64,000 nt of DNA from Fibrivirga algicola (GTDB lineage Bacteria; Bacteroidota; Bacteroidia; Cytophagales; Spirosomataceae): contig NZ_WAEL01000001.1 in assembly GCF_011742925.1 (NCBI RefSeq), positions 434,001-498,000 on the forward strand, given 5' to 3'. Made by a program: the position numbers and the translations under genes. The stretch's first letter is position 1. Each line of letters opens with the position of its first letter. The notes beneath the pieces were generated by a model, which made no database searches, was not told the origin of the DNA, and saw nothing but the letters and a program-made list of their open reading frames with translations. Positions 26,796-35,152 of this stretch are shown here, in pieces.

Positions 26796-27485
26796 TTACA
26801 AGATGCGCATCAACTCGCTCCAGTGGCGGATATCGTACGTGGCCGGGTCGTCGACCTGTTCGCCTTTCGGGTTATAGAAAACTGTATCCAGCCCAACGGC
26901 TTTGGCGCCCAGAATATCGGCTTCGTAATTGTCACCCAGCATCAGGCTTTCGGCAACGGTTGCGCCGCTAGCCTGTAATGCATACTCAAAAATACGCGGG
27001 TTCGGCTTCTTCGCATCCGCCGACTGGGTAGTGATCACTTCTTCAAAGAAATGCGCAATGTCTGATGCCGCCATTTTCACGGCCTGAATCTCGGCAAATC
27101 CGTTGGTGATGATGTGCATCCGGTAGCGACCATGCAGGTACTCCAGTAGCTCACGGGCCGACTCGGTCAGGTGCGCTTTCTGGGGGAGTAGACGCAGGTA
27201 ATCGGCGTTCAGATCCGCGCAGCATTGGGTGTCTTCTATGCCCAATGCATTGAATACCATCGGGAATCGATGTTGCCGGATATACTCATGTCCGATCAAA
27301 TCGAGGTCGTAATCGCGCCATAGCTTTCGGTTCACTGTAATGAATGTCTCGGCAAAGGCGTCGGACGACGAAATGCCCAACTCATTCAGGCGGTGCGCTG
27401 TGTAAATTTCTGTGATCGATTCCGACGAGTTGCGGTCAAAATCCCAAAGGGTATGATCGAGGTCAAAAAAAAGGTGCTTGTACAT
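26796..27485 (-). CDS. yjjG: YjjG-family noncanonical pyrimidine nucleotidase (HAD superfamily)
   Basis: 229 residues, ATG at 27485. The HAD motifs read FFDLDHTLWDFD (nucleophile Asp8, acid Asp10), ITNG near residue 120 (motif II), a Lys in DAKKPNPRIF (motif III) and MLGDNYEADILGAK (motif IV). The WDFDRNS start after motif I is the mark of the YjjG subgroup, which dephosphorylates noncanonical pyrimidine nucleotides such as 5-fluoro- or oxidised dUMP, cleaning the nucleotide pool. Length agrees. The transcript probably begins just upstream, after the ferredoxin terminator. Confidence 0.92.
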   Translation of the reverse strand: MYKHLFFDLDHTLWDFDRNSSESITEIYTAHRLNELGISSSDAFAETFITVNRKLWRDYDLDLIGHEYIRQHRFPMVFNALGIEDTQCCADLNADYLRLLPQKAHLTESARELLEYLHGRYRMHIITNGFAEIQAVKMAASDIAHFFEEVITTQSADAKKPNPRIFEYALQASGATVAESLMLGDNYEADILGAKAVGLDTVFYNPKGEQVDDPATYDIRHWSELMRIL

Positions 27486-27497
27486 AAAAATAGGTAA

Positions 27498-27566
27498 AGG
27501 CAGTAAAAGTCAGGAAGTTGTCTCCAGTGTGACCTGTCGCAACGAGGTAGCCTGACTTTACTGCCT
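27498..27566 (-). terminator. terminator of the ferredoxin gene
   Basis: Arms 27498-27514 and 27551-27566 pair over 16 bases with one bulged A; T-rich on the minus-strand side. It separates the ferredoxin from yjjG. Confidence 0.65.
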
Positions 27567-27571
27567 CAAAC

Positions 27572-27877
27572 TTAGAAATCGAGCGCCAGTCGCTCAACTA
27601 CCTCATTGTTGACAACATGCTTTTCTACAATTTCAGCGATATCGCCTACTTGCACGTTACCATAGTAAGTGCCCTCTGGATAAATGACTAAGGCTGGACC
27701 AAAGGCACAGGCGTCTAAACAGCCCGCTCGCTGAGCACGTACCTGCTTTTGTAAACCCCGCTGAGTAATTTCCTGTTTGAAGGCGTCGAGCAAGGCTGCG
27801 CCGTGTTCAGCGCCGCACGATTTTTTGGGCGCTTCTTTCTGATTTGTACAGACAAAGATGTGTTTTTCGAATTTCAT
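27572..27877 (-). CDS. thioredoxin-like [2Fe-2S] ferredoxin
   Basis: 101 residues from the ATG at 27877; the frame extends farther upstream but the ATG fits the family start (KFEKHIFVCTNQ). The four cluster cysteines are in the order of the thioredoxin-fold ferredoxins (Azotobacter-type FeSII, NuoE-like): CTNQKEAPKKSC (Cys10 and Cys21) and GCLDAC near residues 53-57. FGPALVIYPEGTYYG is the standard strand that covers the cluster. It carries electrons in the cytoplasm; partner unknown. No close gene suggests a partner: yjjG downstream is separated by a terminator. Confidence 0.92.
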   Translation of the reverse strand: MKFEKHIFVCTNQKEAPKKSCGAEHGAALLDAFKQEITQRGLQKQVRAQRAGCLDACAFGPALVIYPEGTYYGNVQVGDIAEIVEKHVVNNEVVERLALDF

Positions 27878-28082
27878 AGTACGTGGCTTAATCCTCGTTT
27901 TTTGAGGGCGAAGGTAGTTTACGGCTCTCAATTAAACCCTCGCAACGATTTTTTGTCAATTAAATTGAGCCCCCACGCATCCATTTACTCACAGTTCACG
28001 TATAGTTTGGTATAGTTTTAGAGGAATATTTACTAATTTAGTGCTGTATTGTACTATCGTTACAAAAAGTTACACGCAACTC

Positions 28083-28113
28083 TTGTAAGTTTTCGGCATA
28101 ATTTGTTACTTTG
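28083..28113 (+). promoter_or_regulatory. candidate sigma-type promoter upstream of the ECF sigma gene
   Basis: TTG at 28083-28085 and TTACTTTG at 28106-28113 are 20 bases apart, close to the Bacteroidota -33 TTG / -7 TAnnTTTG layout (one mismatch in the -7). It leaves an about 85-base leader before ATG 28201. Confidence 0.35.
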
Positions 28114-28200
28114 ATATTAAATTCTGCCTCATCTCACAATTCTTAACCCGGACACACACTATCGACTAAACGCTCTACGTTACCTAATTGTCTTTCTGAA

Positions 28201-28800
28201 ATGGAAAAAGCCCAGGTTAACGACAGCGAGCTTATTTCGTCGTACATCCGTGGTAGTGAGAAAGCCTTCGAAAAGCTGGTTTTACGGCATAAGAACAAGG
28301 TTTATACAACCATCTATCTTATTGTCAAGGATCAGTATATTGCCGAGGATCTAATGCAGGACACCTTTATTAAGGCTGTTGATACCATTAAGTCCGGGCG
28401 ATACAATGAAGAAGGCAAATTTCTTCCCTGGATTATCCGCATTGCTCACAATCTGGCCATCGACTATTTCCGGCGAGATAAACGCTACCCCAACGTAGTG
28501 TTTGAAGACGGAAGCAATGTGTTCAACACACTTGAATTTGCAGAGGACTCCGTGGAGGCCGTGCAGATTCGGCGGGAGACACATGAGCACCTGCGCGAGC
28601 TGATTCAGCGATTGCCGGAGCAACAGCGCCAGGTACTTATTATGCGGCACTACGAGGAAATGAGTTTCCAAGAGATCGCCGATGCAACCGGAGTCAGCAT
28701 CAACACCGCTTTGGGACGTATGCGTTATGCACTTATAAACCTGCGCAAGCAGTTAAGCAAACGTCCTGTAAGCTATGACAAAAACATTTACCCAAGATGA
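28201..28800 (+). CDS. ECF-type RNA polymerase sigma factor
   Basis: 199 residues, ATG at 28201. Region 2 covers residues ~8-95 (SEKAFEKLVLRHKNKVYT, then YIAEDLMQDTFIKAVDTIKSG, WIIRIAHNLAIDYFRR, the DNA melting/-10 part) and region 4 residues ~128-185 (LPEQQRQVLIMRHYEEMSFQEIADATG and NTALGRMRYALINLRK). It lacks regions 1, 3 and most of the linker, as usual for ECF factors. The next small gene overlaps its last 26 bases, the pattern of a regulator co-transcribed with a partner. Signal not known. Confidence 0.93.
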   Translation: MEKAQVNDSELISSYIRGSEKAFEKLVLRHKNKVYTTIYLIVKDQYIAEDLMQDTFIKAVDTIKSGRYNEEGKFLPWIIRIAHNLAIDYFRRDKRYPNVVFEDGSNVFNTLEFAEDSVEAVQIRRETHEHLRELIQRLPEQQRQVLIMRHYEEMSFQEIADATGVSINTALGRMRYALINLRKQLSKRPVSYDKNIYPR

Positions 28801-29029
28801 CGTCATCCGATACGTCTACGAAGAAACTTCCGAGGAGGAGAACCTTCTGATTGAAGAGGCCCTAATGGCCGAACCTGAATTGATGGGGTTCTTCCTCGAT
28901 ACGCTCGAACTTCGGGCATTAATGGACAAGATTGAACGGGCACCTCGCCCCTCAGCACTTAGCGCCATTTTATCTTATTCTTCTTTTCACCCAAATTCCC
29001 CTGTTAGTAACCCAAACGGCGTTGCATAA
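28775..29029 (+). CDS. small protein overlapping the sigma gene, possible cognate partner
   Basis: 84 residues, ATG at 28775, 26 bases inside the sigma gene end in another frame, which suggests translational coupling. The protein starts MTKTFTQDDVIRYVYEET, is acidic and helical for about 55 residues (EEENLLIEEALMAEPELMGFF) and ends Ser/Pro/Asn-rich with no membrane helix. Proteins like this follow ECF sigma genes in many Cytophagales; an anti-sigma-like or modulating role is inferred from this position alone. No domain recognised. The M28 peptidase starts one base later. Confidence 0.8.
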   Translation: MTKTFTQDDVIRYVYEETSEEENLLIEEALMAEPELMGFFLDTLELRALMDKIERAPRPSALSAILSYSSFHPNSPVSNPNGVA

Positions 29030-29030
29030 C

Positions 29031-30611
29031 ATGGGAATTTTTGTTTCCGCATCAATGACTTATTCAGTTGGTCGGTGGTCTCTTATGGGGGCCACCGCTT
29101 TCGCATTTGTAGCCGCCACAACAGCTGGTAATGCTCAGCCACAGAAACCCGGAAAACGCGCTGTAGCTACTGTAACAGCCGTTCCGGTGTCGATTCCAGA
29201 GTCGCAACTAACCCGCGCCGAATTAGAAGCACACCTCCGCTTTATCGCGTCGGATGAACTACAGGGTCGCCGTACGGGCTCACCCGGGAGCCAGATTTCC
29301 GCCCGTTACCTGGCCGAGCAGTTTCGGCAATTGGGTCTGAAACCCGCCGGTGATAATGGCAGCTATTATCAGAACGTGGCGCTGCAACGTACCCAGCCAA
29401 CAGCCACCGGAACTATCCGGTTTGGCGCCGATTCACTGGCCGTTGGTAAGCAGTTTGTCGTGGTATCGGGCGGCGCGGCTAATCAGACGGCCCCAAGCGT
29501 GTACGTTGGGTATGGACTCACGGCGGAGGACTATGCGGGTAAAGACGTGAAAGGCAAATTTGTGATCACCCAGGTAGGGTCGTCTGAAGCTAAAACGCCC
29601 CGTGATCTGATTGGGGCCATGACTGAAAAGCGTAAACTGGCCGCCGAACGGGGCGCCTTGGGTATCATTGAGTTGTTTGCCTCACCTGCTACGCCCTGGA
29701 CGTTTGCAAATCGCTATTTCAACAGTGAGCAGATCAGTACGCCGCCCGCTGAAGCAACCGGACAAGCGCCTCTGCTCCACATTTGGGCCGATAACGGTAA
29801 AGGGCAGTTAGCTACCCTGAAAGATAATAAGTCGGTAATGGTGCGCACGTCGGGCCGGGCGGCTCAGATGCTCAATACAGCAAACGTGGCCGGAATTATC
29901 GAAGGCACAGACCCGACCCTTAAATCGGAGTATGTGCTGCTTACCGCCCATTATGACCATATTGGTACAGGTAAGGCAGGTGTGGGTTCGGTCACCGCTG
30001 CCGACACTATTTATAATGGTGCCCGTGACAACGGCATGGGTACAGTGGCGCTGATTGCCGCCTCGAAAACGCTGATGGCCCAACGCCCCAAACGGTCGGT
30101 CATCGTGGTGGCGCTGATTGGCGAAGAAGTGGGCATGCTAGGCAGCCGGTATTATGCCGAGCATCCACTTGTGCCCCTGAAGCAGACTGTATTCAACTTT
30201 AATATCGATGGGGCGGGTTATAATGACACGAAGCTGATTTCGGTGATTGGCCTCGACCGTACTGGCGCAAAGGCCGAGATTGAGCAGGCAGCCGCTCAGT
30301 TTGGTTTGTCTGTTTTCGCCGATCCAGCTCCTGAGCAGGGCTTGTTCGACCGGTCTGATAATGTGAGCTTTGCGGCGAAAGGTATTCCGGCGCCTACGCT
30401 TTCAGAGGGGTTCAAGGCGTTTGATGAGGAGTTGATGAAGAACTACCATCAGGTATCGGATAACCCCGAAACGATCGATTTCGAGTACTTGCTAAAGTTC
30501 TGCCAGTCATACGCCCGGGCCGCCCGCCTCATCGCTGATCGCAGCGCCCGGCCTTTCTGGGTAGCGGGCGATAAGTATGAAGCTGCCGGCAAGGCCTTAT
30601 ACGGCCAATAA
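29031..30611 (+). CDS. M28 family zinc aminopeptidase with PA domain
   Basis: 526 residues from ATG 29031, right after the stop of the small sigma-linked protein; an in-frame frame reaching 28932 has no better start. Signal peptide in VGRWSLMGATAFAFVAATTAGNAQ. A PA insert lies near residues 130-250, and the M28 metal site follows: TAHYDHIG (His, Asp), NGARDNGMGTVA (Asp), GEEVGMLGS (catalytic Glu-Glu), FNIDGAG (Asp) and YHQVSDNPE (His). It releases amino acids from peptide N-termini in the periplasm or outside the cell. Its adjacency to the sigma factor suggests co-transcription. Confidence 0.92.
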   Translation: MGIFVSASMTYSVGRWSLMGATAFAFVAATTAGNAQPQKPGKRAVATVTAVPVSIPESQLTRAELEAHLRFIASDELQGRRTGSPGSQISARYLAEQFRQLGLKPAGDNGSYYQNVALQRTQPTATGTIRFGADSLAVGKQFVVVSGGAANQTAPSVYVGYGLTAEDYAGKDVKGKFVITQVGSSEAKTPRDLIGAMTEKRKLAAERGALGIIELFASPATPWTFANRYFNSEQISTPPAEATGQAPLLHIWADNGKGQLATLKDNKSVMVRTSGRAAQMLNTANVAGIIEGTDPTLKSEYVLLTAHYDHIGTGKAGVGSVTAADTIYNGARDNGMGTVALIAASKTLMAQRPKRSVIVVALIGEEVGMLGSRYYAEHPLVPLKQTVFNFNIDGAGYNDTKLISVIGLDRTGAKAEIEQAAAQFGLSVFADPAPEQGLFDRSDNVSFAAKGIPAPTLSEGFKAFDEELMKNYHQVSDNPETIDFEYLLKFCQSYARAARLIADRSARPFWVAGDKYEAAGKALYGQ

Positions 30612-30659
30612 ACTAAACTGCACGCACAGGCGTTATTCTTATTCAAACCTGCGTTGATT

Positions 30660-30893
30660 ATGTTGTTAAAAGTCCTGCTCGTTTTTACCCTGCTCATCAT
30701 TTTTGTGCCGCCAGTCCGCCGGTTCGTTTTCTATTTGCTGGTTGGTCGGCAGTTGGTGAAGGAGCAACGCCGCGCTACCGAACGTACCCAGCCGGTGCGG
30801 GAAGGTGAAACGCGGGTAGCTTCGGCTCCAACGCGAAAAGGGGGATCGTCGATGAAGGGCGGTGAATATGTTGACTACGAAGAGGTGAAATAG
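30660..30893 (+). CDS. small membrane protein, DUF4834-like
   Basis: 77 residues from the ATG at 30660. One hydrophobic helix (MLLKVLLVFTLLIIFVPPVRRF) followed by a second short one, then a basic and polar cytoplasmic tail that ends in GGEYVDYEEVK. This ending and size fit the DUF4834 family of small Bacteroidota membrane proteins, of unknown role. The start choice is by ATG and spacing. A clean terminator follows. Family label moderately sure. Confidence 0.72.
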   Translation: MLLKVLLVFTLLIIFVPPVRRFVFYLLVGRQLVKEQRRATERTQPVREGETRVASAPTRKGGSSMKGGEYVDYEEVK

Positions 30894-30915
30894 CCTTTTT
30901 TAAGATAAATTAACG

Positions 30916-30946
30916 AAGCCCGCGTCTATTCACGCGGGCTTTTTTG
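30916..30946 (+). terminator. Rho-independent terminator
   Basis: Perfect 10-base stem (30916-30925 with 30932-30941), loop of 6, then TTTTTG. Ends the M28/DUF4834 transcript. Confidence 0.88.
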
Positions 30947-31110
30947 TTTCATATTAAGATTCAGATAATCAGCCGCATCTTGTTTGGACAATTAGCCGTC
31001 CAATTGTTATTTTAGGCGGGATATAACCTGAAATGCAAAACTTTTTAGGGCTATAATCACGTTTTCTATGTACCAAACCGTTGGTACATTAACCACATAC
31101 TATCTCCCTC

Positions 31111-31890
31111 ATGTTTGTTTCCCGTTTCGTTGCCGTCGGCCTCTTGTCGACCCTGTTTGTTGCCAATAATGCCATTGCTCAGAGTAAGAAACCAGCTACT
31201 CCTGGTAAACCGGCCGCTAGATCGTCGGCTGCCAAGTCGCCCGCCGGGGTCAGGAAATCAGTCTTAGCCAGCAGCCGGGATTCGCTCAGCTATAGCGTAG
31301 GATACAGCATTGCCCAGAGCATGAAGCAACAGGGACTGACCGGCGTAAACACGGCCGTGCTCGCCAAAGGGATTGAGGATGCACTTAAAGGACAGTCTCT
31401 TCAACTCGCTGAGCCGCAGATGCAGCAAATTATGATGGAGTACATGCAGAAGCAGTACGCCGCCAAAAACGCGGAATCAAGCAAAGCGGCTGAAGGGAAT
31501 AAGAAAATCGGGGCGGCATTTCTGGCTGAGAACAAATCGAAGCCGGGTGTTCAAACCACAGGTAGTGGTTTACAGTATATAGTAGTGAAAGAAGGAACAG
31601 GTGCCAAACCAGCGGCAACCGACCGGGTGAAAGTTCACTACACAGGTACGCTGATCAACGGCAACGTATTTGATAGTTCAGTACAGCGCGGAGAGCCAGC
31701 CGAATTTGGCGTAACAGAAGTAATTAAAGGATGGACTGAGGTGCTGCAGTTAATGCCCGTTGGTTCGAAGTGGAAGGTATTTATCCCATCAGATATCGCC
31801 TATGGTGATCGGGGTGCAGGTGCCGATATCGGACCTGGTTCAACGCTTATTTTTGATATTGAGTTGTTAGACATTGTAAAAACTAATTAG
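31111..31890 (+). CDS. FKBP-type peptidyl-prolyl cis-trans isomerase
   Basis: 259 residues, ATG at 31111. Signal peptide ending ...NNAIAQS. An N-terminal helical part (residues ~50-140, DSLSYSVGYSIAQSMKQQG) is the dimerisation module of FkpA/Mip/FklB. The FKBP domain follows (residues ~150-256): GLQYIVVKEGTGAKP, VKVHYTGTLINGNVFDSS, VIKGWTEVLQLMPVGSKWKVFIPSDIAYGDRGAG, and IFDIELLDI. It accelerates proline isomerisation of proteins folding in the periplasm. Directly upstream of the tail-specific protease, with about 100 bases between, so both may handle misfolded envelope proteins. No TAnnTTTG promoter obvious. Confidence 0.94.
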   Translation: MFVSRFVAVGLLSTLFVANNAIAQSKKPATPGKPAARSSAAKSPAGVRKSVLASSRDSLSYSVGYSIAQSMKQQGLTGVNTAVLAKGIEDALKGQSLQLAEPQMQQIMMEYMQKQYAAKNAESSKAAEGNKKIGAAFLAENKSKPGVQTTGSGLQYIVVKEGTGAKPAATDRVKVHYTGTLINGNVFDSSVQRGEPAEFGVTEVIKGWTEVLQLMPVGSKWKVFIPSDIAYGDRGAGADIGPGSTLIFDIELLDIVKTN

Positions 31891-31987
31891 TGGATTAGTG
31901 AATGGGTGAATGAGCGAATGTGGGCGTTCCAAGAAAACGGACCATCAGGCACTCAGTCACAAATCCACTGGTTCGCTCGTTCTGCCA

Positions 31988-34084
31988 ATGAGAAAATACC
32001 TGATTACACTGGTTCCTGTGCTGATGCTAAGTCTTCAGCCAGAATCGCGCACGGCTTCGGCATCTATTGGTCAGCAGCCAACTGTCTGGACCCCATCGGG
32101 CGATGACATCAAGCCTACTGTTACACAGGAGCGGGTGGAACAGGCTGTTACCCAGTTGTTGACACGCTACCATTACCGCAAAGTTCGTCTGAACGACTCG
32201 CTATCGACGGTAATCTGGACGAACTACCTGAAAGAGATGGATCCAAGTAAGGTCTATTTGCTGTCTTCAGATATTGCCGGTTTTGAGAAGTACAAGAACC
32301 AGATCGACGATGCATTGGTCAATGGTGACCTGACTGCCGCGTTTGATATGTACAACGTGTTCCGGAAGCGGTTCAACGAGCGGAGTGAGTTTGTGAAGCA
32401 AACGCTGAGCAAACCGTTCTCATTTACCGCTGACGAAACATATAACGTTGATCGCGAGAAAGCCCAGTGGCCAAAGTCGGTTGAGGAGCAGAACGATCTG
32501 TGGCGAAAAATGCTGAAGAATCAGGCTTTGGAGCTGAAATTGGCTGGAAAAGCTGACACCGCTGTAGCCAATCTGATGAACAGCCGGTACAAGAACCTGG
32601 CCAAAAATCTGGGTCGTATCAAGAGCGAAGATGTGTTTCAGTGGTACATGAATGCGTTCGGTGAAACGCTCGATCCACACACAAACTATCTGGCTCCCCG
32701 TACTGCTGACCGTTTCAATGAAGAAATGAGTGCATCGCTGGAGGGCATTGGCGCCCGTTTGCAGGAAGATGGCGAGTACATCAAGATCACAGATCTTGTG
32801 CCTGGTGGCCCGGCGTTCCGCAGCAAGCAATTTACGGCGGGCGATAAGATCCTTGGCGTAGCTCAGGGCGAAAGCGGTCCGGTTGTCAGTGTAGTTGGCA
32901 TGCAGGTCGACGATGCCGTAAAGCTGATCAAAGGCCCAAAGGGTACTGTGGTTCGCCTCCAGGTAAAATCACCATCGGCCCTGGCTACCGACGTACCCAA
33001 AGAGATTCGCATCGTTCGTGAGAAGATCAAATTGGAAGAAGCTCGTGCTCATAAGGAAGTAATCGATATTACAGAAGATGGGCGTACCTACAAATTTGGT
33101 GTAGTAGTGTTGCCTGTATTCTATCGTGATTTTGAAGGCGCGCGCCGTCGGGAATCAGACGTATCGAGTACAACCACGGACGTAAAAAATCTGATCGACT
33201 CGTTGAAACTGCAGAAAGTCGACGGTATCGTAATTGACCTTCGTGGTAATGGCGGTGGCTCACTGATTGAAGCGATCAACATGACCGGACTTTTCATTCA
33301 GAAAGGCCCAGTTGTTCAGGTCCGTGATTCGGGCGGCGAAACGGAGGTGATGGCTGATACCGACCCATCGGTAACCTACGACGGGCCGCTGGCGGTACTG
33401 GTTGACCGGTTTAGTGCTTCAGCCTCTGAAATCTTTGCTGCTGCCATTCAGGACTACCACCGGGGTATCATCGTTGGTGGACAGACTTTCGGCAAGGGAA
33501 CAGTACAACAGTTGATCGACTTGAACAACATGTTGCCTAAAGAGCAGGACAAAGTTGGTCAGGTGAAAATGACCACGCAGAAGTTCTATCGGATCAACGG
33601 AAGCAGCACCCAGCACAAAGGTGTGACACCTGATATTGAGTTTCCGTCGCGTTACTCGGCCGAAGATTTTGGCGAGAGTTCGCAGCCAAGTGCTCTGCCC
33701 TGGGATCAGATTCCATCGGCACGTTTCGACGCAACCAGCTATATCAACGATAAGCTAACAGTTCGTCTGCGAGAGAAGTACGAGCAACGCTTGAAAACTG
33801 ATGCTGATCTGAAGCGTGAAGCGCAGGCTGTTACAGAATTCAAGAAAGCAAAAGAGAACACAACGGTGTCATTGCAAGAGGCTAAGCGCAAGAAAGAGAA
33901 AGAAGATGCCGAGAAGAAAGTGGCTAATCTGGAAAAACCTGCGCCACAAACCACTGCAGAGACGGCTGATACGGCGAAGGCAAAGAAGAAAAAAGATACG
34001 TACCTGACAGAAGCTGGTCGTGTGTTGGCTGACCTGATCGCTGGCGGTGGTCAGAACAAGACCAAGCTGACGAGCAACAACTAA
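31988..34084 (+). CDS. prc: carboxy-terminal processing protease (S41A, Prc-type)
   Basis: 698 residues from the ATG at 31988, which fits the signal-like MRKYLITLVPVLMLSL; the frame runs upstream to 31910 without a better start. The N-terminal helical domain is followed by a PDZ domain (about residues 210-300) and the S41 catalytic part: GIVIDLRGNGGGSLIEA, the Ser in DRFSASASEIFAAAIQDY and the Lys in GQTFGKGTVQQL form the Ser-Lys dyad. The C-terminus is a long Lys/Ala-rich coiled-coil tail. It cleaves proteins at non-polar C-termini in the periplasm. Closed by a strong terminator. Confidence 0.95.
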   Translation: MRKYLITLVPVLMLSLQPESRTASASIGQQPTVWTPSGDDIKPTVTQERVEQAVTQLLTRYHYRKVRLNDSLSTVIWTNYLKEMDPSKVYLLSSDIAGFEKYKNQIDDALVNGDLTAAFDMYNVFRKRFNERSEFVKQTLSKPFSFTADETYNVDREKAQWPKSVEEQNDLWRKMLKNQALELKLAGKADTAVANLMNSRYKNLAKNLGRIKSEDVFQWYMNAFGETLDPHTNYLAPRTADRFNEEMSASLEGIGARLQEDGEYIKITDLVPGGPAFRSKQFTAGDKILGVAQGESGPVVSVVGMQVDDAVKLIKGPKGTVVRLQVKSPSALATDVPKEIRIVREKIKLEEARAHKEVIDITEDGRTYKFGVVVLPVFYRDFEGARRRESDVSSTTTDVKNLIDSLKLQKVDGIVIDLRGNGGGSLIEAINMTGLFIQKGPVVQVRDSGGETEVMADTDPSVTYDGPLAVLVDRFSASASEIFAAAIQDYHRGIIVGGQTFGKGTVQQLIDLNNMLPKEQDKVGQVKMTTQKFYRINGSSTQHKGVTPDIEFPSRYSAEDFGESSQPSALPWDQIPSARFDATSYINDKLTVRLREKYEQRLKTDADLKREAQAVTEFKKAKENTTVSLQEAKRKKEKEDAEKKVANLEKPAPQTTAETADTAKAKKKKDTYLTEAGRVLADLIAGGGQNKTKLTSNN

Positions 34085-34102
34085 GCCTCTTGCCTGCTTA
34101 TA

Positions 34103-34133
34103 AAAAAACCGGGGTCATACACCCCGGTTTTTT
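34103..34133 (+). terminator. Rho-independent terminator of prc
   Basis: 13-base perfect stem (34103-34115 with 34121-34133), five-base loop, then T-rich. Excellent terminator. Confidence 0.92.
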
Positions 34134-34165
34134 TATGTACCGTTTTCGGTTAATCTGAAACGCAA

Positions 34166-34191
34166 AAAGCCCCTCGGTTGCGAGGGGCTTT
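34166..34191 (-). terminator. terminator of the small Ser/Thr/Met-rich lipoprotein gene
   Basis: 11-base perfect stem (34166-34176 with 34181-34191), 4-base loop; T-run on the minus strand. Back-to-back with the prc terminator. Confidence 0.88.
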
Positions 34192-34211
34192 CTGTAAGCG
34201 GGTAGCGAAAC

Positions 34212-34421
34212 TTATTTCGCTGAGTCAGATGCCATTGAAGTCGACTCAGTGCCAGTAGCCATCGTAGTGTCCATAGACATTGATGAAGCAGCCGTGTCGC
34301 TAGACATCGTCATGGTTGTATCTGTAGACGTGGTAGTCGTTTCAGTCTTTTTAGACTCACAGGCAGTAGCCAGAGAAACGATTGACAATACGAACAGAGC
34401 TGATTTTGCGAAGCCTTTCAT
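34212..34421 (-). CDS. small Ser/Thr/Met-rich lipoprotein
   Basis: 69 residues, ATG at 34421. A signal with lipobox LATAC (Cys21) is followed by ESKKTETTTTSTDTTM and repeats of SS/DT/MSM-type residues to the end. The mature chain is low-complexity, acidic and methionine-rich, so likely unstructured and surface-exposed or metal/ROS-binding; none of this can be proven from sequence. Similar small Thr-rich lipoproteins are widespread in Spirosoma-like genomes. Has its own terminator, and lies upstream of the second sigma operon on the opposite strand. Confidence 0.8.
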   Translation of the reverse strand: MKGFAKSALFVLSIVSLATACESKKTETTTTSTDTTMTMSSDTAASSMSMDTTMATGTESTSMASDSAK

Positions 34422-34564
34422 GATCTTATGTGTTTAAGTGTTATTGGTTAACTTTCCATACCTTAATACGATAGACTAAAGAAGGTAACCCACGCTTTTA
34501 AAAAATATTTCTCTTTTTTTTGGGTTACCAACTAACCCATTCGGTATTAACCAATAAGCAGTGT

Positions 34565-35152
34565 ATGAGAGAAACGACACGGTTGCTGTCGACAGATGAA
34601 GCCTTGTTGGTAGGATTGGCGGAAGGGTCTGACCGGGCGTTGAGTCAGTTATATCGGCAACACTATCCAATGGTTTCGCAGTTGGTTTTGAACAACAGCG
34701 GGTCGACGGATGATGCCAAAGACATTTATCAGGAAACGCTTATTGTGCTTTTTGAGAAAGTGTCGGCGGGTGACTTTGAGTTGAATTGTCAGCTTAAAAC
34801 GTTCATTTATGCAGTGGCACGCCGATTGTGGTTAAAACAACTGGCGCAGCGGGGTCGGTCGCCATTGATGCGAACCAGCCAATTTGATGATGAACCGGCT
34901 GAGTCACTTGCTGACGATCTGGCTGAACATGAACGGCGGGATCAGCAGTTTGAGCAGATGGCTGAGTCGCTGACAAAACTGGGGGAGCCCTGCCGTACGT
35001 TGCTGGAAGATTTTTATATCCGTCACCTCTCGATGCAGGACATCACCGAGAAGTTCGGATACACGAATGCTGATAACGCCAAGACGCAGAAGTATAAATG
35101 CCTGACGCGGTTAAAGCGGTTATTTTTTTCAAGTTATAAAGACAATGAGTGA
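34565..35152 (+). CDS. ECF-type RNA polymerase sigma factor
   Basis: 195 residues from the ATG at 34565 (RETTRLLSTDEALLVGLAEGS); an upstream TTG start gives 15 more. Region 2: ALSQLYRQHYPMVSQLV, DAKDIYQETLIVLFEKV and LKTFIYAVARRLWLKQL. Region 4: LGEPCRTLLEDFYIRHLSMQDITEKFGYTNADNAKTQKYKCLTRLKRL. Its stop overlaps the next gene's start by 8 bases, so the two are translated together. The sigma is of a Bacteroidota type that has no classical anti-sigma next to it here. It may govern its own operon. Confidence 0.92.
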   Translation: MRETTRLLSTDEALLVGLAEGSDRALSQLYRQHYPMVSQLVLNNSGSTDDAKDIYQETLIVLFEKVSAGDFELNCQLKTFIYAVARRLWLKQLAQRGRSPLMRTSQFDDEPAESLADDLAEHERRDQQFEQMAESLTKLGEPCRTLLEDFYIRHLSMQDITEKFGYTNADNAKTQKYKCLTRLKRLFFSSYKDNE

